DNA from: JACMLD01 sp033761915
GTDB lineage: Bacteria; Bacteroidota; Bacteroidia; Chitinophagales; Chitinophagaceae
Direction of reading: 5' to 3'
Length of the DNA stretch: 31,493 nt
NCBI GenBank assembly: GCA_033761915.1
Contig: JANRMC010000266.1
Span: forward strand, 1-31,493
The position numbers and the translations under genes were made by a program. A model generated the notes under the pieces. It saw only the letters and a list, made by a program, of their open reading frames with translations. It had not been told where the DNA came from and made no database searches. Within the stretch, counting starts at the first letter, position 1. Every line of letters begins with the position of its first letter. Of the stretch, positions 15,862-23,327 are shown in pieces.

Positions 15862-16743
15862 ATGAGTGGTGCTTTAAAAGAGGTACGTAACCGAATAAAA
15901 TCAGTACAAAGTACACAGCAAATTACCAAGGCTATGAAAATGGTAAGTGCCGCCAAACTGCGCCGTGCACAAGATGCCATTACACAAATGCGCCCCTATG
16001 CCAAAAAGCTGCAGGAAATGCTGAGCAATATAGTTAGCGGCAGTGAAGGCGAAACAGGTGGCAGCCTGAGTGTTGAACGCCCAATTGAAAAAGTATTGTT
16101 TATTGCTATTACCAGCGACCGTGGTTTGTGTGGTGCCTATAACAGCAACGTTATTAAATTAACCAAGCAAACCATTGCTGAAAAATACAAAGCGCAATAC
16201 GATAAAGGCCATGTGCAAATTTGGACCATTGGAAAAAAAGGCTGGGAGCATTTTACAAAAAACCGTTACAACGTTAACGCTGCACATAAAGACATTTTTC
16301 TTTCTTTAAATTTTGATAATGTGCAGGCCTGCGCACAAGCAGCGGTAAAAGCTTTTGAAAACAAAGAAGCCGACGTGGTAGAAATTGTATACAGCGAGTT
16401 TAAAAACGCTGCCACGCAAACTTTTTCGGTAGAGCGTTTTTTACCCATACCTAAAGTGGTAGCAAAAACCAATGCCAAGAAAAGCGATTTTATTTTTGAG
16501 CCGGAAAAGCAAACCCTGATTGCTGAACTGATGCCCAAAATTTTAAATACACAATTATACAAAGCCGTGTTAGACGCCAATGCCAGTGAGCATGGTGCCC
16601 GCATGACTGCTATGGACAAAGCCAGCGAAAACGCCAACGAGCTGATTAAAACACTTAAAATTTCTTACAACCGTGCCCGCCAGGCTGCTATTACCACAGA
16701 GCTGACGGAGATTGTAAGTGGCGCCGCCGCATTAAAAGGATAA
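15862..16743 (+). CDS. atpG: ATP synthase F1 gamma subunit
   Basis: The gamma subunit is the central rotating shaft of F1, coupling proton flow through Fo to ATP synthesis at the cytoplasmic face of the membrane. The 293-residue sequence shows the conserved N-terminal helix (VRNRIKSVQSTQQITKAMKMVSAAKLRRAQ, quoted in part: ITKAMKMVSAAKLRRA), the TSDRGLCGAYN motif and the C-terminal helix ending with YNRARQAAITTELTEIVSGA. Length is normal. No other atp gene adjoins, so the gene is separated from the usual atpHAG cluster, or that cluster lies outside. It has its own terminator. Confidence 0.97.
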   Translation: MSGALKEVRNRIKSVQSTQQITKAMKMVSAAKLRRAQDAITQMRPYAKKLQEMLSNIVSGSEGETGGSLSVERPIEKVLFIAITSDRGLCGAYNSNVIKLTKQTIAEKYKAQYDKGHVQIWTIGKKGWEHFTKNRYNVNAAHKDIFLSLNFDNVQACAQAAVKAFENKEADVVEIVYSEFKNAATQTFSVERFLPIPKVVAKTNAKKSDFIFEPEKQTLIAELMPKILNTQLYKAVLDANASEHGARMTAMDKASENANELIKTLKISYNRARQAAITTELTEIVSGAAALKG

Positions 16744-16764
16744 ATAGCCAATTATTTATATGAG

Positions 16765-16790
16765 ACCCCTGCATTTTGCAGGGGTTTTTT
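16765..16790 (+). terminator. Intrinsic terminator of atpG
   Basis: The 9-bp stem ACCCCTGCA/TGCAGGGGT has a 3-nt loop and is followed by a T run, 21 bp after the stop. Confidence 0.9.
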
Positions 16791-16821
16791 ATTGGGCCGG
16801 CCGGGGTAAGGCTAATCGGCA

Positions 16822-16885
16822 GCTGTTGCTCGTTGCAAACCCCGAGCAGGAAATGCGCAATGGTATCGGGGCACCCTGCAACAGC
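16822..16885. repeat. Hairpin-forming intergenic repeat, second family, copy 2
   Basis: GCTGTTGC (16822-16829) pairs with GCAACAGC (16878-16885), and CCCCGA (16840-16845) with TCGGGG (16866-16871), giving a two-stem imperfect hairpin. It shares TTGCTCGTTGCAAACCCC with the copy at 14777. The gap to scpB holds nothing else identified. Confidence 0.65.
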
Positions 16886-16999
16886 AGAATGTATTTCTGC
16901 CCGGGTAACTTGTGTGGATAATTATAGGATAGCTATTTAGCCCCAGAGAAGCAGAACAATTAGATTTGCCAACTGCATAAAAGAATAAAAGCTGAACGT

Positions 17000-17809
17000 A
17001 TGGAAATAACAAACCTGATACCGCATATTGAAGCCCTGGTGTTTGCCAGCGACAAGCCTTTAACAGCCATTGAAATAACAGAACTGATTAATAATGCCTT
17101 TGGCTTTATGGAAGATAAAATAGTGCTGGACCAGGTAGAAGCGGCACTGGAAGGTATTGTAGAAAAATACCAGAGCGAGTTTTACCCCTTTGAAGTAAAA
17201 CAAAGTGGCGGTGGATGGCAGTTTCTTACCAAAAGAGATTTTCATAAAACCATTGCCCAGCTGAATGGAGAAAAGTTTTTAAAACGCCTCTCTGCCGCAG
17301 CCATGGAAACACTTTCTATTATTGCCTACAAACAGCCCATTACCAAAAGCGAAATTGAAGCCATACGCGGGGTTAACTGCGATTATGCTGTGCAAAAACT
17401 TTTAGAAAAAGAACTGGTAATCATTTCGGGCCGCAACGAAAACCTGCCCGGCAAACCATTGGTGTATGCCACTTCTAAAAACTTTATGGATTATTTTGGC
17501 ATTAATAATACCGATGACCTGCCAAAGATTAAAGAAGTGCTGGCCGATCAGGCTGTAGAGCCAACAGCTATTAGTGCCGATGCGCTTGCCGCCACAGAAG
17601 AAGAAACCGTGCTGGTGCTGGAAGAAGAAACCAATACAGAATCTTTAGCTGTAGCCCCCAACGGAGAACTGATTGCCGCAGCAACAGACGATACAGAAAC
17701 AGCAATGGGTGAGGCCACAAACCCCGATGCAGATACGGCAGAAAATGAAAGAGAAGAAGAAGACACTGAACAAAATAGCGAAGAAGAAGATACCAACCCA
17801 TCTGTATAA
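17000..17809 (+). CDS. scpB: Segregation and condensation protein B
   Basis: ScpB is the winged-helix subunit of the bacterial SMC-ScpAB condensin, acting on the nucleoid in chromosome segregation. Residues about 1-180 form the two winged-helix domains, with family motifs IEALVFASDKPLT near the start and LSIIAYKQPITKSEIEAIRG (about 108-127). The last roughly 80 residues are an acidic, low-complexity tail (E/T/A-rich) that is typical of variation among ScpB proteins and probably disordered. Not next to scpA or smc. A strong terminator follows. Confidence 0.95.
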   Translation: MEITNLIPHIEALVFASDKPLTAIEITELINNAFGFMEDKIVLDQVEAALEGIVEKYQSEFYPFEVKQSGGGWQFLTKRDFHKTIAQLNGEKFLKRLSAAAMETLSIIAYKQPITKSEIEAIRGVNCDYAVQKLLEKELVIISGRNENLPGKPLVYATSKNFMDYFGINNTDDLPKIKEVLADQAVEPTAISADALAATEEETVLVLEEETNTESLAVAPNGELIAAATDDTETAMGEATNPDADTAENEREEEDTEQNSEEEDTNPSV

Positions 17810-17811
17810 GC

Positions 17812-17836
17812 AAAAGCCCCGAACGGGGCTTTTTTA
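17812..17836 (+). terminator. Intrinsic terminator of scpB
   Basis: The 9-bp stem AAAAGCCCC/GGGGCTTTT has loop GAAC and a T run, immediately after the stop. Confidence 0.9.
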
Positions 17837-17914
17837 ATAACAGCCATTAGCTAAATAAATAATAGCGGTAGCAAAAGCTTTATAGCAAATAAACAGTGTA
17901 AAAGCAGCACCACG

Positions 17915-17922
17915 TATCTTTG
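17915..17922 (+). promoter_or_regulatory. Probable -7 element for the DUF547 gene
   Basis: TATCTTTG is a full TAnnTTTG match, 25 bp before the ATG at 17947. No clear -33 TTTG is present at the right distance. Confidence 0.45.
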
Positions 17923-17946
17923 TTGTTCATTTAACGGGCTCATACC

Positions 17947-18687
17947 ATGAAACTATTTTTTGTTTTTATTATCCTGTTCAGCAGTTTAACGCTGGCAGCA
18001 CAAGAAAAACCGGTAGCACTAAAATATGCTCAGCAATTACTGCACACGGCACAAGCCGCAGAGCCGGATGCCGAAATGCAAACAGCACTTGCCGGTTACG
18101 ATGCCGCTGCATTGCAAAAAGAACTGAACACCGATGAACTGCGCAAGGCTTTTTGGATAAATATTTATAACGCTGCCGTTATTATTGGCCAGTTAAACAA
18201 TCCACAATGGTTTAAAGACAGTTCTTTATTTTTTAAGAAGAAGCTGGTTACCATTGCCGGCACCACGCTTAGTGCACTGCAAATACAAAATGGAATTTTA
18301 CGCTTTGCTGCACCCGGAAATAAAAAACACGGGAAGTTTGAAAAGAAGTTTGGCATCCAAAAATTTGATAATCGCATTCATTTTGCATTAAACAACGGAA
18401 CCGCAGATGCACCCGCCATACAAGTATATGATGATGCCGATATTGATGCTGCATTAAACGAAGCCACTACTAATTATATTAAAGCAGCCGTTAAAATGAA
18501 TGAAGGCGGCTACGAGGTAAATGTGCCGGAATGGATGCGTACTTTTTTACCAGACTTTGGAGAAACCGACGGCCTTATTACACTGTTCAGAAAAAAAGAA
18601 GTGGTTTTTATGAATCTTATGCCACGCATTGTTTGGAAACCCCAAACCTGGCAACCCATAACAACTGCTGCTAAAAATACCCCCTAA
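17947..18687 (+). CDS. Secreted DUF547-family protein
   Basis: The 246-residue protein starts with a Sec signal peptide (MKLFFVFIILFSSLTLAAQ, cleaved near residue 18-19). The DUF547 motifs are present: FWINIYNA (69-76), a hydrophobic region, and RIHFALNNG (143-151). In many DUF547 proteins the last motif continues as a cysteine-containing CGxxSCP. Here it is NNGTADAP, so the usual cysteines are absent; either this is a divergent member or it lacks the family's presumed active role. Function of the family is unknown. It probably heads a two-gene unit with lysA (34 bp gap), which may be only a matter of position. Confidence 0.85.
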   Translation: MKLFFVFIILFSSLTLAAQEKPVALKYAQQLLHTAQAAEPDAEMQTALAGYDAAALQKELNTDELRKAFWINIYNAAVIIGQLNNPQWFKDSSLFFKKKLVTIAGTTLSALQIQNGILRFAAPGNKKHGKFEKKFGIQKFDNRIHFALNNGTADAPAIQVYDDADIDAALNEATTNYIKAAVKMNEGGYEVNVPEWMRTFLPDFGETDGLITLFRKKEVVFMNLMPRIVWKPQTWQPITTAAKNTP

Positions 18688-18721
18688 TAAATAAACCAAC
18701 TATAAAGTTCAGTTACAAACA

Positions 18722-19939
18722 ATGACCACATCAATACCTGCACAGGCTTTAGAAAATATAGCCAGCACTTACGGCACCCCTGTTTATGTATACCATGCCG
18801 AAAAAATTAAAGAACAGTTTCAGCGTTTGCAGCATGCTTTTAATAAAGACACCACCACTTTTTTTTATGCCGCCAAGGCGCTTACCAATATTTCAATTTT
18901 GCGCTATATCAATCATATTGGTTGTAATGTAGACTGCAGCTCTGTTAACGAAGTACAATTAGCCCTGCATGCCGGCTTTGAACACCACCGGATTTTATAC
19001 ACCAGCAACAATATTTCTTTTGAAGAAATTATTACAGCTAAAGAACTGGGAGTACATATAAACATAGACAGCGTATCAAACCTTAAAAAATTTGGAGAAC
19101 GTTTTGGCCACAGCTATCCTGTGGGGGTACGCATACGCCCCAATATTATGGCAGGGGGTAATTTAAAAATTTCTACCGGGCACGAAGACAGTAAATTTGG
19201 TGTGCCCTTAGAACAGGTGCAGGAAATTATTGAGCTGGTTAAAACCACCAACCTGCATATAAAAACCTTACACATACATACCGGCAGCGAAATAAAAGAT
19301 GTGGCCGTATTTGCCAAAGGGCTGGAGGTATTGTTTGACATTGCACAACAGTTTCCGGAAGTAGAAGTAATTGATTTAGGTGGCGGTTTTAAAGTGCCAT
19401 ATAAACCCGGCGAAACCGGAACGGATATTGAAGAGCTGGGCCGCTCTGTAAACAATGCATTTGCCCAATACAACCAAACCCATAACCGCCAGTTAAAAGC
19501 GTGGTTTGAACCTGGTAAGTTTTTGGTAAGCGAAGCCGGCTTTTTTATCACCAGGGTAACCGTATTAAAAGAAAATACCACCCGCAATTTTGCCGGCGTA
19601 GATACCGGTTTAAATCATTTAATACGCCCCATGTTTTATGGGTCTTATCACGAGATTCTTAATATTACCAACGCAGAGGCAGCACCTAAAAAATACAATG
19701 TAGTGGGCAATATTTGCGAGACGGATAATTTTGCTGAAGACCGCTTGCTGCCCGAGGTGCGTGAAGGTGATTTGCTGGTATTTAAAAATGCTGGTGCCTA
19801 TTGTTTTGAGATGGCTTCTAATTATAACAGTCGTTACAAGCCTGCAGAAGTATTGTGGTTAAACAACCAGGCACAGCTAATACGCCGGCGGGATGAGATG
19901 GAAGATTTACTACGCAACCAGGTGGCCATCCAATTCTGA
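18722..19939 (+). CDS. lysA: Diaminopimelate decarboxylase
   Basis: It converts meso-diaminopimelate to lysine, the last step of lysine synthesis, in the cytoplasm using PLP. The 405-residue protein has the PLP lysine K52 in FFYAAKALTN, the HIHTGSE motif (184-190), the glycine loop DLGGGFK (218-224), EPGKFLV (263-269), and the active-site C332/E333 in ICETDNF, with Y360 near the C-terminal PLP-contact region. These mark the alanine-racemase-like fold III family. ATG at 18722 follows the DUF547 gene closely. Family relatives decarboxylate ornithine or arginine, but the CETDNF motif suits LysA. Confidence 0.94.
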   Translation: MTTSIPAQALENIASTYGTPVYVYHAEKIKEQFQRLQHAFNKDTTTFFYAAKALTNISILRYINHIGCNVDCSSVNEVQLALHAGFEHHRILYTSNNISFEEIITAKELGVHINIDSVSNLKKFGERFGHSYPVGVRIRPNIMAGGNLKISTGHEDSKFGVPLEQVQEIIELVKTTNLHIKTLHIHTGSEIKDVAVFAKGLEVLFDIAQQFPEVEVIDLGGGFKVPYKPGETGTDIEELGRSVNNAFAQYNQTHNRQLKAWFEPGKFLVSEAGFFITRVTVLKENTTRNFAGVDTGLNHLIRPMFYGSYHEILNITNAEAAPKKYNVVGNICETDNFAEDRLLPEVREGDLLVFKNAGAYCFEMASNYNSRYKPAEVLWLNNQAQLIRRRDEMEDLLRNQVAIQF

Positions 19940-19951
19940 TAATAGAATTAT

Positions 19952-19996
19952 GTTACCAGCAGTAGTATTTCAATAAAGCATTGTTGCGTCGCACAC
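19952..19996 (-). repeat. Dispersed intergenic repeat, left half of an inverted pair
   Basis: The minus-strand orientation reads GTGTGCGACGCAAC (19996-19983) to GGTAAC (19957-19952). It forms an inverted pair with the copy at 20080-20124. Confidence 0.85.
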
Positions 19997-20000
19997 GTCA

Positions 20001-20068
20001 ACCAAGGTAAAAGCATAGGACATAAGGTTTATGGCCTTACACCCTACACCTTATAGCTTCTACCTTTT
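20001..20068. repeat. Imperfect hairpin arm between the paired repeats
   Basis: AAGGTAAAAGC and ATAAGGT on the left face ACCTTAT and GCTTCTACCTTT on the right. With the flanking repeat pair, the whole 19952-20124 stretch can fold into one long imperfect hairpin. Confidence 0.55.
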
Positions 20069-20079
20069 CTTCAGCTGAA

Positions 20080-20124
20080 GTGTGCGACGCAACAATGCTG
20101 AACCGCGATACACTGCCTGTAACC
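20080..20124 (+). repeat. Dispersed intergenic repeat, right half of an inverted pair
   Basis: Core GTGTGCGACGCAAC at 20080-20093, then AATGCTGAAC, ending CTGTAACC at 20124. The start of the copy mirrors the core of the pair at 19952-19996. Confidence 0.85.
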
Positions 20125-20163
20125 AAAAAAAAATTACTTTAACTTTAGTGTGTTATAATTTTT

Positions 20164-20550
20164 ATGGCAGAGAAAGAAAAATTACGACTGGATAAATACC
20201 TGTGGAGCATACGGCTGTTTAAAACACGCAGCCAGGCCGCAGATGCCTGCGATAAAGGAAAAGTAAAATATAATGAAGATGCCGCTAAAGCATCTAAAAC
20301 AGTAAGTGTAGGCGATGAGTATGAAGTGAAAACAGAAGCCAAACGCTGGCGTATAAAAGTGACCGATTTACTGCACAACCGGGTGGCTTATACAGAAGCT
20401 GTTAAATATTATATGGATATTACACCGGCCGAAGAACTAGAGCGTATACAATTTCAGGCAGCCAGTTTTCATACCGGCAAACGTTTAAGTAAGGTAGGCC
20501 GGCCCACTAAAAAACAACGCCGCGATATTGAAGGTTTTATTGGCGATTGA
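20164..20550 (+). CDS. S4-domain RNA-binding protein (Hsp15-like)
   Basis: The 128-residue protein starts EKLRLDKYLWSIRLFKTRSQ and contains an S4 fold (about 6-70) that binds structured RNA. The lysine/arginine-rich C-terminus ends KVGRPTKKQRRDIEGFIGD. Hsp15 in E. coli binds free 50S ribosomal subunits with blocked nascent chain and recycles them; the same role is inferred here. Length fits. The stop codon at 20548-20550 abuts the nosY stop on the other strand with no gap. Confidence 0.9.
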   Translation: MAEKEKLRLDKYLWSIRLFKTRSQAADACDKGKVKYNEDAAKASKTVSVGDEYEVKTEAKRWRIKVTDLLHNRVAYTEAVKYYMDITPAEELERIQFQAASFHTGKRLSKVGRPTKKQRRDIEGFIGD

Positions 20551-21318
20551 TTACAAATCTTTTTTATTAAAACTATACACAGCATGCCACAGCGGCAGGG
20601 CTACCCATAACAACAGGATGCCCGTAGTAAATAAAATACCCCAGGCACTGCCAAAAAAATCTTTATACAACGCACCGGTATAGCCCATTAATGCACTTAC
20701 ATCTAATTGCAGCATCATAAAAATACGGGTAAGGTCTATTGGGTTGCAGGCGGCCATTACCAGTGTGGCTTTCTCCATCGGATAATCCTGCAAACCAAAA
20801 AGCACAATCAGTAATAAGCCATCATACAAGATGGCAAAATAAAACCAAAGTAACAGCGCCACGCCAATACCCTTTGCTTTATCTCTTGCTTTTACTGCAG
20901 CCCAAAAAGCTATAGCTGTAAATACCCATGTTAATAATAAACCGCTAAGCACCAATGCCCACCCGCTGAAATTATTACTGTACAATAATACAGGCAACCC
21001 CACCCCTGCTATAAACCCCACCGATAAAGAGAACACCACACCAGCATATTCACTTAACAAAATACGGCTGCGGCTGATGGGCTGCGACAACATGAGTTGT
21101 ATAAACTCATACGAATTATAAAAATGAATGGTAGCAAAGATGATACTTACCAACGGCACCACCAGCAAAACAATATTCAGCAAACTGAGGATTGCTTTGT
21201 AACTGTTTTCTTCCATGCTAAAAAAACTAAAGCAAATAGCCAATAAAAAAGCAGTATACAACAATACCACTTTACTGCGGATGATATCATATACAATATA
21301 ACGGGGTAGTTGTAACAT
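20551..21318 (-). CDS. nosY: NosY-like ABC transporter permease
   Basis: The 255-residue protein has about six membrane helices (first near residues 15-35) and the pattern of the ABC-2 permease family. Together with NosF it forms the inner-membrane exporter that supports NosZ maturation; the proposed cargo is a sulfur species for the CuZ sulfide, handed to periplasmic NosD. The assignment rests on the position 15 bp after nosF and the nosDFY order, as permeases are weakly conserved. The short motif ILLSEYAGVVFSL after a cytoplasmic loop RSRI is typical of NosY. It is the last gene of the operon, and its stop touches the S4 gene. Confidence 0.9.
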   Translation of the reverse strand: MLQLPRYIVYDIIRSKVVLLYTAFLLAICFSFFSMEENSYKAILSLLNIVLLVVPLVSIIFATIHFYNSYEFIQLMLSQPISRSRILLSEYAGVVFSLSVGFIAGVGLPVLLYSNNFSGWALVLSGLLLTWVFTAIAFWAAVKARDKAKGIGVALLLWFYFAILYDGLLLIVLFGLQDYPMEKATLVMAACNPIDLTRIFMMLQLDVSALMGYTGALYKDFFGSAWGILFTTGILLLWVALPLWHAVYSFNKKDL

Positions 21319-21333
21319 AATAATGTTATTGTA

Positions 21334-22092
21334 TTAACAAATGGGTTGTTGTATGATAAAAGTATCGGCCGTAATTGTGGTAAAGCTTTTACCGTTCATA
21401 ATACGGGCCATTACCTTGCCCAACTTGGTTTCCCCTGTTTCGTCCTGTAAAGTGGCCACATCTTTTACAAACAGCAATTTACCCTCCTGCAGGTACATAA
21501 TATGTGTGGTAAACTCTTCTAAATCGCTCAGCACATGAGAGGTAATAAGAATGAGTTTCCCTTTCTGTTTTTCTTTATTTATTTTTTCTTTTAGTATCTC
21601 GGCAGCCAACGGATCGAGGCCGGCTGTGGGTTCATCCAATATTAAAATGCCGGGGTTAAATAAAAATGCAATGGCTGCACTTACCTTTTGCCGGGTACCA
21701 CCGCTTAAAGTATGCATGGGTTTATTAAAAATTTGCTGCAATTGGTAGCGTTCCATCAACTCATGGTCTAATTGATGAGGCGGGGCACTTCTTAGTTGCA
21801 GCAACATCTGAAACAACTGCCCTACTTTCATATTATCGGGGTAGCGACTTATTTGCGGCATATAACCAATTTGAGAACGATAAGCAGGTGCTGCTTTTAC
21901 CAGTTGGTTATTTACGTATACATTGCCACTGGTAGGTTTAACCATGCCCAATATGGTTTTTATTAAAGTGGTTTTGCCAGAACCGTTGGGGCCAATAAGA
22001 GATACTACCTGACCGCTTTGCAAACTAACTGTTACCTGTTGCAAAACCAGTAGTTTTTTAAATTGCTTGGTTAGTTGTTCAATCCGTATCAT
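21334..22092 (-). CDS. nosF: NosF ABC transporter ATPase
   Basis: The 252-residue cytoplasmic ATPase has Walker A GPNGSGKT (34-41), Q-loop around MPQ (78-80), signature LSGGTRQ (129-135) and Walker B LILDEPT (150-156). It powers NosY. It begins with an ATGA overlap on the nosD stop (4 bp), which indicates translational coupling. The SGGTRQ form of the signature is common in NosF. Confidence 0.96.
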   Translation of the reverse strand: MIRIEQLTKQFKKLLVLQQVTVSLQSGQVVSLIGPNGSGKTTLIKTILGMVKPTSGNVYVNNQLVKAAPAYRSQIGYMPQISRYPDNMKVGQLFQMLLQLRSAPPHQLDHELMERYQLQQIFNKPMHTLSGGTRQKVSAAIAFLFNPGILILDEPTAGLDPLAAEILKEKINKEKQKGKLILITSHVLSDLEEFTTHIMYLQEGKLLFVKDVATLQDETGETKLGKVMARIMNGKSFTTITADTFIIQQPIC

Positions 22093-23324
22093 AGCTTAAT
22101 GGGTTTCATTGATGGTTCGGTATCGGCCAGTTGTTCTGGCGTTAAAGAAGGCATCACTTTCTCGGCTTTGTCTAATAACGAAATAGTGAAACTGCGCATT
22201 AATAAAACGGTACCTGGATTTTGTTCTATCAGCATTGAATACAAACTTACGGGCCGGTATGGTACATCGCCGGTGCCGTCTTTACGCAAATCGTAGCCCT
22301 CGTATTTATCCCAATAATTTTTTGTAAAGCTGTTTAATACCAGGCTGCCATTAGTGCCTACATCAAAACTATTGCCTGAAAAATTATTAAGTGTTACTGT
22401 ATTATCGTTACAACTGGCCTGTACTTTTAATGCCCAGCCGTTTTGGTTGAATGTGTTTTTTTCTATTTTGATACGACTGGAGCCTTCCATAAAAACACCC
22501 ACCGTATTTTTGTAAAAAACATTTAGTTGTATATGGCTATCTGTAATATCTTTTAGTAACAGGCCATAAGCAGAAGCGCCCCAATTATGCTGAAAACTGT
22601 TTTGCCGCATTTGCACGCCCTTTGAATACATAACTGCCACGCCGGCGCCATTGTTGCGGAATGTGTTGCCCAAATACTGATCGTTATTGGAAAACATAAA
22701 ATGAAGGCCGTAACGTATGTTTTGTTCGCTGGTATTATTAACAACTTTTGAAAAAGATACAAACTCAAAATAAATGCCATCGCGATGATGAGTTATTTTA
22801 TTTGCCGTAATGGTGGCGTTATTACACTTCCACAAATGAATACCATTACCGGTGGTTTGTTCTGTTTTTGTTAAACCAGCCAGTTCATTATGGTTGATTA
22901 CGATATGATGTGAATTAGAGCAATGTATACCAAAGTAAGCATCATAAATTTTATTGTGGCTGATGGTGATGTTGCCGGCATCAATCATTTTAATAGATGC
23001 AAAATCGTTCATGGCAGAGTAGCCTGAATTTTTAAAAACAAAGCCTGTAACAGTAATAAAATTTCCGCTTAGGGTTAGTATTTCATATTTATTTTCTCCA
23101 TCTAAAACCGGGTTATTAATACCCTGCAGATAAATGGATTGAGGTATAACAATGTTTCCTTCTTTATACAAACCGGGGTATACACACACCGTATCTCCTG
23201 CGGTGGCTTTTTGAATAGCGGCTTTTATAGTTTTGATAGTGTGTGCAGGCCCCACCTGCCACTGGCGGGCAGATGCGGCAATTGCACATAAAACCAAAAC
23301 TGCTATAGTAATACAAGCCCGCAT
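22089..23324 (-). CDS. nosD: NosD periplasmic copper-site assembly protein
   Basis: The 411-residue protein has an N-terminal Sec signal (about 1-19, MRACITIAVLVLCAIAASA) and a right-handed parallel beta-helix made of CASH-type repeats with many N and G ladders (for example HNKIYDAYFGIHCSNSHHIV, residues about 125-145). It receives material from the NosFY exporter in the periplasm and is required to build the Cu sites of NosZ, as known for NosD in denitrifiers. Gap to the fusion gene upstream is 3 bp. Confidence 0.95.
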   Translation of the reverse strand: MRACITIAVLVLCAIAASARQWQVGPAHTIKTIKAAIQKATAGDTVCVYPGLYKEGNIVIPQSIYLQGINNPVLDGENKYEILTLSGNFITVTGFVFKNSGYSAMNDFASIKMIDAGNITISHNKIYDAYFGIHCSNSHHIVINHNELAGLTKTEQTTGNGIHLWKCNNATITANKITHHRDGIYFEFVSFSKVVNNTSEQNIRYGLHFMFSNNDQYLGNTFRNNGAGVAVMYSKGVQMRQNSFQHNWGASAYGLLLKDITDSHIQLNVFYKNTVGVFMEGSSRIKIEKNTFNQNGWALKVQASCNDNTVTLNNFSGNSFDVGTNGSLVLNSFTKNYWDKYEGYDLRKDGTGDVPYRPVSLYSMLIEQNPGTVLLMRSFTISLLDKAEKVMPSLTPEQLADTEPSMKPIKL

Positions 23325-23327
23325 AAT

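Noticed and set aside
17548..17847. Serine-rich 99-codon frame antisense to the ScpB tail
   Set aside because: It is the mirror of the low-complexity acidic tail of ScpB.
19114..19587. 157-codon minus-strand frame inside lysA
   Set aside because: lysA shows strong family motifs on the other strand; this is a shadow.
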